From positions 25,556,262 to 25,620,261 of the forward strand of contig OY992540.1 of assembly GCA_963921195.1 (NCBI GenBank): 64,000 nt of DNA, written 5' to 3'. Within the stretch, counting starts at the first letter, position 1; each line of letters opens with the position of its first letter. Below, piece after piece: positions 48,214-60,200 of this stretch. The position numbers were made by a program, and so were the translations under genes. Origin of the DNA: Pegoplata infirma. Lineage: Eukaryota; Arthropoda; Insecta; Diptera; Anthomyiidae. The notes below the pieces were generated by a model. The model had not been told where the DNA came from. It was given only the letters and a program-made list of their open reading frames with translations, and searched no databases.

Positions 48214-48219
48214 TTTATT
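48214..48219 (-). terminator. Candidate poly(A) signal of Vps4
   Basis: TTTATT on the + strand (AATAAA on -) lies about 66 nt past the Vps4 stop codon. A second copy at 48247-48252 is closer to the stop. Either could serve. Confidence 0.45.
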
Positions 48220-48284
48220 ATAGAATTTAATTTAATTAGTTTCTTTTTATTGTGGATTCCAATTCGTGTATAATTTGCTTTAAA

Positions 48285-51200
48285 TTAACCTTCTTGGCCA
48301 AAGTCTTCTGTAAATTTACGCAGTTTAATTAAATCGTCATCATTAACTGTGGGTTTTGTGCGGGACAGTGATTTTAACATATCACGCTAAAATTTTAAAA
48401 TTTATATTTAAGAATAATTTTAAAAAATAAAAAAACAAAACTGCTAAGGCCGAGTTTTTGGAATGTGGATTAAGTTTAAAGTTATTTTGACATAGTCTGA
48501 AAAAGATTACTGGTAACTCCAGAACAAATCTATTTTCAAATTAACTAAAAACAAATTTAACTGAGATCTCAAAAACTTGGCCTTAGATTATTTATTTTAT
48601 TACCATTGTTACTGGTGGTTCGAATAGTTTATCACCGGGCACATCCATCCAGTTCATTTCAACAGCTCCATCATCGCCAGGAGAACATGGTAATAATAAA
48701 TCATCGCATATCACATCTTTGTCAAGTGGTGAAGGTCCTGTTACGGTCTGAAATATTTTAATTTTAAATTTTTTGTATTTTTTATGATATAATCGTTTTG
48801 TAGTATAGCTTACTTTAAAATGTGTAGCAGTTTGTACTTTACGTACAGGTTCCATAAGAGCATCACGCACAACAATTGATATATCGGCACCAGAGTAACT
48901 AAAATAATATAAAATATTTTGTTTGTTTTTAAATTTTTGTAATAAAATGATTAAAGATAGTTTCATAAATTATGATTTTCTAGGGGTCTTATTCATAATA
49001 CTTAAAGTGTACTTAAAGTAGGTTTTTTTGACAAATATTCATGCAATATCAGTCAAATAAACCTACATTAGATTTAATTTACTCATTATGAATAGCCCAG
49101 TAGGAATATATACTAGCGGTATTCGCTCTTGATAGCATTTTTGCAAGGGTAGTATAAATGCTATGATTTTATGCTACAAAGCGTGAGCGTCTTTTTTTCG
49201 TTTTTATTGTGAGTTTTCAAACAGCTGTTGTTATTATATTCTGCTGTTGTCAAAATAGCTATTTTCTATCGAAAATCGCTTTTCTAGCGATTTTTTTAGT
49301 AGGATTTAGCGACTTTCTGTTTGAATAATAATTGGCATCAGTGCTGCGTTCAAGAAGAAGATGAAATAATTTAATTTTTTCATTTGTGTTGTTCTAGTTT
49401 TTGGTTATTTTTTGTTATAATTCGTTCTAAAAATCTATTGTTATTTTTTTTTACACAAAATATAAAAGTTTGTTAATTTTTCTTATTGTTTTCCGGAAAA
49501 ACTAAAATGTGTTAAGTATTGTAAGCTTGAAAGGTTTGAAAGGCCAGAATATGCTATGGGTTTTTGTCTTGCATATAAATGAAAGTCTTGTATATTTTTA
49601 TTTCATGTATTTTGTTGTTGTGGTCTTGCATACTCTTGTATTTATACAAGATCTGCAAGCTTTGAAAGGTCTGCAAGGGTAGTTTGCTACCAAGAGCGAA
49701 TACCGCTACTATAATTTGTCTACACCAGCGGTTACCAACCTTTTTGGCTCGCGTACCCCTAATTTTAAATTTTTTCAGCCGCGTACCCCCTAACGAGTAT
49801 TTTCTTTTCGTTAAAAAGCCTTGCGAAATAATGTAAGAGACAAAAAAGTTGAAAGAAAGTATGAAGTAAGGTTGAGATTGCTAGAAATAGAATTGTAGTG
49901 TTGGGAACTGTCAAAATTTATTCTGTAGAAACTATTAATATTCACATACATAAAAAACAGTTTTCATTAACAAGACAAACTGACATTTAAAATCCTACTG
50001 AAGATAACACTAACTGGGGTGTTTAAAACCGGTATGGGAAATACCAGAAATGTCTATATTTTTTAGAAATTCAATTTTTCTTCTGCATTTTTTCAACTTG
50101 AACCCTTACTGCTCATATAAATATTAGAGTTAATTTTGAAATTTTTTATCTGCGGGTATTATCATTTTTTTGAAGGATTTAGGGGAGATCAAAACAATGG
50201 GGTTTTTTTTTTGGAAAAATTTTCGCTCCTTGGGGTGGTTCAATGCATCTGAAAACGGGGATTTTGAGCTCATTTTTCTGCAGAGCAAAAACAGCTGAAA
50301 ATATTGTAAATCTGATTTCAACAGTCGATTCTACACCAAAAATTTAAACAACGGACGTTTTTTGAACTCTTAAAAAAAGTTTAAAAAAAAACACATCACA
50401 GAGGGCGGAAATATAATGTTTTTTAATTTTATTTTAAAAGTTTTTATTAATACAGGGGCAGATCCACAATTCCGTGACATTTCGAATGAAACATCCTCGT
50501 ATATACAATGAAAGGACATTTCGAGGTTAACAAAATGGTACCAAAATTTCCACTCTATCACAACCCGTCTCAAAAATGCCCAAAACCACGTTTTTTGAGA
50601 ACTTTGATATACATTTCTCAAAAACCTGACATCATAGTAAAATTTGGGAACCATATTCGGAATCAGCATCGAAACGTTAATCGAAAATAAGTGGTTAGAT
50701 CTCAAAATATCGCAAAAAAATGCTCTCTAAATTGTACAAAAATACGTTATTTATGAACTTTGACCTCAACTTTCTTAAAAACCTGACGTTATGGAAAACT
50801 TTGGAAGCCAGGTGCGGAACCAGCATTGAAAGGTTTATCTAAAACAAATGTCCAAATTAATAAAATTTTGCGTACCCCCGCGAACTGTTTCGCGTACCCC
50901 CTAGTGGTACGCGTACCATAGGTTGGTAACCGCTGGTCTACACCATTTACAAATGTGATTCGAAGATTCTACTTGTAATTTGAAGATTCCATTTGTAATT
51001 GAAAAATTCCATTTGTTATTCGAAGATTATTTTAGTAATTTGAATATTCCATTTTTAATTCGAAAATTCCATATGTAGTTCAAAGATTCCAATTGTAATT
51101 CGAACAAGTGAGAGTGTAAAATTCGGCTGTGCCGAATCTATTATACCCTCCAAAATGTAAAAAAAAAATTAAAAACAAAAATTTGTCAGGGGCGTTTCTT

Positions 51201-54200
51201 TTTTTTTGGGGGGGGGGGGGTTGATAGGGTCAGTGGGGGACGTTGAGAGCACCTTCCCACCGCAATAAATAAACCAAATGTTTCATTTAATTAACAAAAA
51301 TACAAAAAAAACATGTAAAAAAGTGTATTTTTTTAGAGGTTGGTTTAGTTCTTCAAAGGGGAACTTTTTTCCCCCTGGTCCGATTTGGCCAATTTCCGAA
51401 CTTAACCTGCCTAGGAACATAAGACATATTTGTGCCAAACTTGAAGGGTCTAGCTATTTTATTTTGGACTGCATCGTGTTAACTACAGACGGACGGACAG
51501 ACAGACGGACGGACGGACGCACAGTGGGGAAAAATTGACTTTTTTCGTCCAATTTTGCCTACAGGTCGCAATTCTTAACCGATTTTGGTTTTTCTTTTTT
51601 TGTATTTTAGCTAATAAAATTCCGCATCGACCTGTCATGGTGGATTTTTGAAAAAAAATTTCGGATTACTTTTTATATATTCCTAAAGTTCAGAAAATTG
51701 TAATTTTTTCAGTTTTTTTGCAATAAAAAATGTATTAGGCATGGGACGAATATGCTTTATGGACTAAATTAAAGGTATTGGAACCCCTCATCAACGACGT
51801 GATTAGTATTTGAAAATATATTATTATTTTGGTTTTTATAACCAGACAAAAATTCAAGAATTTTCACTTTTAAAAGCCCATATCTTTAAAAATAATGACC
51901 CAATTTCAATAAAATCTTTTTTAGATTAAAGCTTATGTTTTGCTTAGTCATAATTGGTACACAAAAATTTTTTCATAAAATATTTTATTTTTTGCTTAAA
52001 TTTTACCTTATGATTTTTGGAATTTTAAAATTTATTTTATAGTCTGTTTTTAAAAAAAAAAAAGTTGTTACATTGTAAATTCGAAAAAAAGAGTTAAACA
52101 ATTTTGCAAAAATACTTTGTTTACCAATAATGATTTAGAAAATGATAAGCTTTAATCTAAAAAAATTTCATTGAAATTGGCACATTATTTAAAATGATAT
52201 AGGTACTTAAAAGTGAACATTTTTAAGTTTTCATATGTTTATAAAAACCAAAATAACAATAAATTAACAAATGCTATTAATGTCATTTATAAGGGGTTCA
52301 AATACCTTTAATTTTGTCCATACAGCTTATTCGTCCCCTGCCTATTACATTTTTTAGAGCAAAAATTCTAAAAAAATTTAAATTTTCTGAAATTTAAACA
52401 AGTAAGAGTGTTAAATTCGGCTGTGCCGAATCTTTTATACCCTCCAAAATGTAAAAAAAAAATTGTCAGGGGCGTTTGTTTTTTTTTTGGGGGGGCGGGT
52501 GATGGGGGTCAGTGGGGGATGTTGACAGCACCTTCCCATTCCGATAAATATAACAAATGTTTCATTTATTTAACAAAAATACAAAAAAACATGTAAAAAA
52601 GTGTATTTTTTCAGAGGTTGGTTTAGTTCTTCAAGGGGGAACTTTTTTCCCCCTGGTCCGATTTTGCTCATTTACGAACTTAACCTGCCTATTAACATAA
52701 GACATATTTGTGCCAAATGTCGGGAGTCTAGCTCTTTTATTTTGGACTGCATCGTGTTAACTACAGACGGACAGACGGACGGACGGACATCGCTAGAATG
52801 TCTTAGAATCGATCACTGATCATAAATATATATACTTTATGGGGTCCTAGACCGATATTTTGATGCGTTACACACGGAATGACAAAGTGAGTATACCCCC
52901 ATACTGTAGTTGGAGGGTATAAAAATTATTCAAATAAAACAAAAACGATTTTTAGAAATCCACCATGACAGACCGATGAGGAATTTTATTAGCTAAATTT
53001 CAAAAAAAGAAAAACTAAAATCGGTTAAGAATTGCGACCTGTAGGCAAAATCGGACAAAAAAAGTCCATTTTTCCCCACTGTGGGACGGTCGGACAGACA
53101 GACGGACGGTCGGACAGACAGACGGACGGACGGACGGACATCGCTAAAATGTCTTAGAATCGATCACTGATCAATAATATATATACTTTATGGGGTCCCC
53201 GACCGATATTTCGATGCGTTACACACGGAATGACAAAGTGAGTATACCCCCATACTGTAGTTGGAGGGTATAAAAAGATTAATTGTAATTCCAAAAAGTA
53301 AAAAAGTTAAAATCGACCGTGCCGAACGTATTGCTACCCTCAACAATGTAAACAAATTTTTATTTACAAAAAAAAAAAAATTTTAAAACAAAAAAAATCC
53401 GCAAAAAAAAAAAATTGGTGAAAAAAAAAATTGGCGAAAGTTTTTTTTTGTAAAAAATATGTTTGTACTTGTTTAAATACCATTCGGTGATCAATTCTGT
53501 TCACATGTGTCCACCAGCAGCCGAATTAAAGCATTTTGTATTTTTAGGTTATGTTGAATGTACCAAAATTTTCGATGTGTCCTTACATTTTCTTTCATAA
53601 TTTTTAAATTATAAATGGAATATTCGAATTACAAGTAAAATCTTTTAATTACAAATGGATTTTTCGAATTACAAATGGAATCTTCGAATTACAATGATCT
53701 TTTTTGAATTACATCTGTAAATGGTGTAAGTAAAAATGTTTAAAAATCTTAAAATTTTTTTTAATGAAAATTATGAATTCAGCGAATTTCGCTATAACTA
53801 AACAAATTAGAATGTTTTTTTTCTGCACCGAATTAAATTATCCTCCAAACTTCTCTGTATTGTTTTATTGTTAGAGTTTATTTTTTAGATTTTTTTTTTC
53901 ATTTTTGTCTGATTTTGTTATAAACTTTCCTGAATTTTTAGTAAATTTACATTTGAATGTTTAAACTCTTCTAATATTTTCCTAATTTATCTTTAGTTTT
54001 CCTGAACTTTCAAGATTTTTATACCCTACACCACTCTGTGGTACAGGGTATAATGAGTTTGTGCTGATGTTTGTAACTACGCGAAATATTGGTCCTAGAC
54101 CTACCTTCAAGTATACCGATCGACTCAGAATTACTTTTAGAGTCGATTTAGCGATGTCTGTCCGTCTGTCCATCTATCGGTTTAAGCACGATACAGGTCG

Positions 54201-57200
54201 CAATTTTCAATCAATTGACTTGAAATTTGAAACTTAAGCAAGGACGAAGCCTATTGAAATTGGAGAAAATCGGTCTATGTTAAGACCTAGCCCCCATACA
54301 AACGCCCCATTTGAATTCGGCTTAAATAACTCTTATAACCGTATTATAATAGATATCACTTTTTTAGCAGGTAATCAGCTTTTGTATGCACAAATCATCA
54401 TTCCAAATTTGAAAGAATCGGGTCAGTCCTTCTGGTAGTCCCCATACAAACCACCCTCCCGATATTCACATATTTCCCTCGAAATTCATAAAAGTTTAAA
54501 TATTTGATACAAATTTATTTTCAGGTGTTAAACGTGTACTTTAGTAACCTAATCAAATCGGAATACAATTGGACCATTTTTAGACTTAGTCCCCCATATA
54601 AAAATTTCGACCGATATTCAGTTAAATCGGTCTATTGACAAAAAATAAACCAATTCCACGAAAATTTTATCTGTGTGTGTTTTCCACACTAAATAAAGAT
54701 CTAACAAAAGACAGACCCAATCTGCCCATGTTTGGACTTGGGACCCATTTTCCGGAAAACACTGGTGTAGGGTATTATATGGTCGGTCTTGACCGACTAT
54801 AACTTCCTTAATTGTTTTTTTTTTAGATTTTAAAAATTTTTCTGAATTTTATTTCCGATTTGGTCAAAATTTTCCTGGACTCTATGGTATTTTAGGAGTC
54901 AAAATTTTCTGATTTTTTCTAAATTTTTCAGATTTTTTCTGAATTTTTCCAAAACGTTTTTGCTTTTTTTTAACTTTCCTGATTATTTACTTATAGTGCA
55001 TTCACATTGGCGTCGAAACCCCGTTTAACGAGGTTTCGAGCCAAACCTCATTTGAAAATACGTATTTTCCCTCACAAATTGAAACCTTTTTGTATTGAGG
55101 TTTCAACAAATGTACAATTGAAACCTTTTAAATTCCATAGTTCAACTCTTTTTTACAACTGTTATAATAGAAGAAAATAAATTAAAGAAAGTGTCAAAAA
55201 TAAAAAAAATTAAAAATATTTAAATATTTACGTAAAAAACAACTATTAACAAAAAATTTCGATAAATTATTTTAAAATATAGCGTAAATTAATTAATTGA
55301 GTGTTTTTAAAGCCGATATAATCGCGAATTTTGTTCGGTAAATTTCGAAAACGTGATAAGTGTCAAATTTTTCGGGTGTGAACGGTTAAGTTTTCAAAAT
55401 TAAAATACGTATTTTCAACGAGGTTTCAAGGTCAGTCTGAATGTGCTATTAGTTTTCTTGAATTTTTAAACATGTTAAATTAAAACCTTTCTTCAATCTT
55501 TTAAGTTTGCCCTTAATCTTCGGGAAAAACTACACAAATGTTGGCGATTCAATCGAAAAAAACCGAATTTCCTCAGACAGACGGATATTGCCAGATCGAC
55601 TTTAAATCAATAGGGGACAACGAATAAATACGACGGAATGACCGACTTATTTAAAACGTCTATCACTAACTGGAGGCTAGCTTGAAACGTATCTAATAAA
55701 AAGTTTTCAAACATAGAGAAACATAGAGGCGAAGGCGTCAAAAATTGAGTTGTCAAAGTACAACTTGTTTACATGTATTTGTTGACAAAGTACGACTTGT
55801 AAACATGTATTGTGTGGTGAATTCACATCGACAACGTACGTGTGAGGAATTAGAAAAAGATAGCAATATTGTTTTTTCTTTCACCTTCGCATCTATGTTT
55901 CTCTATGTTTTCAAATATAACAACAAAATAAAGAAAATGTAAATAAACAAAATTATCCAAAAAAAAACTTACCCCTCTGTTTTACCAGCCAACTCCTTTA
56001 AATCTGCCTCCGTCAATACATGATTAGTATTGCCCAAATGAAGTTTAAACATTACCAAACGTGCATGAGCCTCTGGCAAAGGTATATAAATACGTTTTTC
56101 AAAACGACGACGAATAGCCGAATCTAAGACCCACGGTATATTTGTTGCACCCAACACTAATATACCATCCGTATCATTGCCAACACCTTGCATTTGTACC
56201 AGAAATTCCGTTTTAATACGACGCACACTATCATTCTCATTATCGGAACGGGCCGAACACATCGAATCAATTTCATCAATAAATATAATAGATGGCTTAT
56301 GTTGGCGGGCCAATTCAAAGAGATTCTTAACAAGTTTCTCAGATTCACCCAACCATTTGGACATGAGATCTGAACTAGATACCGAAAAGAAAGTGGAATT
56401 GTTGGCTTCGGTGGCCACCGCTTTAGCTAAATATGATTTACCAGTACCGGGAGGACCGAAGAGGAGAATACCCTTCCAGGGTATACGTTTACCGGTAAAG
56501 AGATGAGGAAATTTAATGGGTAAAATGACGGCTTCTTTAAGAGCTTCCTTGGCCGCATCTAAACCAGCAACATCTGACCATTTAACTTTAGGTTTTTCAA
56601 TAACAATGGCTCCTTCAAGTTTACTTTGTAATTTTTTCTTTTCAGGATCTTCACCATCTGAGTCACTATCACTTTTCTTATCTTTATCATCCCTATTGAA
56701 AAGAAAAAATAAGAATTAAAAAAAACAAGTAAGAGTGTTAAATTTGGCTGTGCCGAATCTTTTATACCCTCCAACATGCAAAAAAATTAAATATAAAATT
56801 GCAGGGGCGTTTTCTTTTTTTTTGTGTGGGTCGGTAGGGTAATTCGGGGGTGGGGGTAAATTTCATCGCGGATATGTGTTTAAAAATTCATTCTTATGCT
56901 TTTTGCACTAAAGAAATACAAGTTTATCATTATTTAAAAAAAAGATTATTATACGCCCATAAAAGGGGGGCGGACCAAAAAAAAATACATTTTCTAATTG
57001 TCTGGGTCCAAATGCAGGACTTTGAACTTCTTGTAGCACAAAAATGTTGCAATTTTTAAACAAAAACACAAAAAATCATGTAAAAAACTGGTATTATTCA
57101 GAGGTTGGTTTAGTTTTTCAAGGGGGATCTGTTTCCCCCTGTCCCGATTTTGATCATTTACGAACTTTATCTGCCTAGGAACATAAGACATATTCGTGCC

Positions 57201-60200
57201 AAATGTCGGAAGGCTAGCCCTTTTATTTTGGACTGCATTGTGTTAACTACAGACGGACGGACATCGCTAGAATGTTTTAGAATCGATCACTGATCATAAA
57301 TATATTTACTTTATGGGGTCCTTGACCGATATTTTGATGCGTTACACACGGAACGACAAAGTGAGTATACCCCCATACTGTAGTTGGAGGGTAGAGTGTC
57401 CCTTATTTTGGAAATGTTGGAAATCTTGAGACGGTACCCGCTCATTTTTTTCCTTTTGACTTAAAAATAACTCAGGAAAAATTTTACGCCCCTAGGACCA
57501 CGCCTTCCCTACGCGACGGGGCCTTAAAGAGCGGGGCCTAAAAAATCATTTTTCCATACAAACCAAAAAAATTTTTTTTTTATTTTTAATTTTTTTGTTA
57601 TTAATTATTATATTACTTGGTTTGCTTATTCACGACAAAAAATTTGATTTTGGAGGGATAAGTCTTTCAGCGCTAAAAAATTTTTCGCAAAAAAAAAATT
57701 TGGGCGGCCGGGGTCCTACAGTAAAAAATTTTTAAAAAATATTTTTTTTTAGTTTTGACCAGCAACGGTTTTAGTTGCTATGTTGCTTTAAATGATATAT
57801 ATTCCAAAAAAAAAATTATTCATATCTGTGACATCTTTATCTTTTTCGAAAAAAAAAATTTTGAGCCGTAGGAATCCTACGGTAAAAAATTTTTAAAAAA
57901 TATTTTTTTTTAGTTTTGAAAAGCAATGGTTTTAGTTTTTATGTTGTTTTTAATGATATATATTCCAAAAAAAATATTATTCATATTTGTGACATTTTTA
58001 TCGTGTATCGAAAAAAATCATCAATGCATTTTTTACCCTTTTTTAGAACACGATTAAGATGTCACAGATACAAAAAATATTTTTTTATGAATATATATCA
58101 TTTAAAGCAACATAGCAGCTAAAACCGTTGCTGGTCAAAACTAAAAAAAAATATTTTTTAAAAATTTTTTACTGTAGGACCCCGGCGGCTCAAAATTTTT
58201 TTTTGCGAAAAATTTTTTAGCGCTGAAAGACTTATCCCACCAAAATCAAATTTTTTGTTGTGAATAAGCAAACCAAGTAATATAATAAATAATAACAAAA
58301 AAATTAAAAATCAAAAAAAAAATTTTTTGGTTTGTATGGAAAAATGATTTTTTAGGCCCCGCTCTTTAAGGGCCCGTCGCGTAGGGAAGGCGTGGTCCTA
58401 GGGGCGTAAAATTTTTCCTGAGTTATTTTTAAGTCAAAAGGAAAAAAATGAGCGGGTACCGTCTCAAGATTTCCAACATTTCCAAAATAAGGGACACTCT
58501 ATTGGAGGGTATAAAAATAGTATTAAATATTAGAGTAGACAGGTAAAAAATACCTTCCACAATGTACACTGGGTCGAGATGGTAGGTTTTTTGGCCAAAA
58601 GTCTTTATAGGTCGTAAATGTTAACCGATTTTTGAAATTAAGAATATAAGCCTATATTAAGAAAATAAATAAGTGTGTTGAAACTTTTTGGAATCGGACC
58701 TACAAGGAAACTATTTCAGGGTGGACACTTAATTTTTAATAAAATTTACAGATGTTATAGATGAAACTTGTCTATTGTTTATGTATTTGAGTTGGAGATG
58801 GTCTTTGGTCCCGTGATTTGCGTGACTCATAAAAACAACGTGAATCGCGCGTGAGCGATTTTCATTTAAATTTGGTACTTTTTTTTTTAAGTACAAAAAA
58901 AAAATACCATAAAAGGCACAACAAAAGCAAATCAAGGTAAATCAAAAACTAAAAAACAGTCTGTTCCCGAATTATCCATGCAATCTCAAACATTTAAAAA
59001 AAAAATATATTTTTTTGTGAAAACTTCATTTATAAAACTTATCGTTATATTATTTTATAAAGTTCCACGCCTTTTTTAAAAAAACTGTCTGGGCCAGAAT
59101 TATCCTTTTTATCCTCACTCGACAAAAATCTTGTCAGCTTGTGCCCGTGTACACAAATGGAATAGAAATACCAAAAATTGTAAGAAAAAAAAAAAAAAGG
59201 GAAAACACTCATTGTTATCAAAATTTCCACGCCCTTTCAAAAAACTGTCTGGTCAAGAATTATACTTTTTATCAGGACATTCCAAAAAGTTGCACCCTTG
59301 TGCCCGTTTTCAAAAATTGAATTGAAACAAGTGTTAAATTCGGCTGTGCCGGATCTTTTATACCCTCCAATATGTAAAAATAATAAAAAAAAATTGACAG
59401 GGACGTTTTTTTTTTTTGGAGAGAGGCAAGGGGCGGTGAGCGGGAGGACTCCCTGGGCCGAAGCGCAGGACTTTAAACTTCTGCGAACGTAAAAATGTTT
59501 CCTTTGTTTCACAAATATACAAAAAAACGTCTAAAAAAATTAGCATTTTTAAGAGATCCGATTTTGTCCATTTCCGAACTTATCCTGCCAAGGACCATAA
59601 CACATATTTCTGCCAAACTTGAGGGGTCTTGCTCTTTTATGTTGGCCTGCATCGTGTTCACTACAGACCGACGGACGGAAACTTAGAATCGAACACTGAT
59701 CAATAATATATATACTTTTTGGGGTCACCGACCGATATTTCGATGCGTTACACACAGAATGCCAAAGTGAGTATACCCCCATACTGTAGATTGGTTTAGT
59801 TTCTTCGATTTTGCCCATCTCCGAACTTAACCAGACTATGACCATAATACATATTTGTGCCAAACTTCAGGATCACTGATCAATATTAAGATTATTCTAT
59901 TTTCCGCCCATTAAAAAAATTCCTACGTCAATTAAAAATTTTAGCTTTAAACTTACTTGGAGCTAGATTCACCTTCCTTGACTGGCTTCTTTTTACCCTT
60001 TTTCAAATATTCCTTAAGTTTTTCAGCTCTATCCAAGTATTGCAAACACTTGGCTCTTATGGAATCTTTAGCTTTTTCACCCTGAGCCTCATCTAAAAAA
60101 AACTAAAATTTAAAAAAAAAAATCCATGTAACTAATTGCTGCACTTACATTTAATGGCATGAAGAAAATATTCTACACCGTGTTCGTACAAACGTAAAGC

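Larger units (their letters stand above)
47452..48284. other. Intergenic region between convergent Nse4 and Vps4
   Basis: AT-rich stretch holding the 3' UTRs of both genes. I see no ORF of substance, no recognisable transposon end and no RNA gene. It is one of the few transposon-poor gaps in the window. Confidence 0.7.
51104..53274 (-). mobile_element. Helentron-A copy split by a foldback element
   Basis: The - strand 3' end is at the left: the CTCACTTGTT terminus and an imperfect TTCGGCTGTGCCGAA hairpin, then TATACCCTCCAAA. The body runs to the GACGGACGGAC tract near 51520, is interrupted to 53083, resumes with more GGAC repeats, and ends in the 5' block (TGTAGTTGGAGGGTATA). Outer layer of a three-level nest in Vps4 intron 3. 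Confidence 0.88.

Noticed and set aside
51520..53083. Clean 8-bp TSD for the CACAGTGGGG foldback
   Set aside because: Both flanks are GGAC microsatellite, so any 8-bp match there is uninformative.
56177..56719. Plus-strand frames of 109 and 67 codons over Vps4 exon 3
   Set aside because: Antisense shadows of the conserved AAA domain exon.
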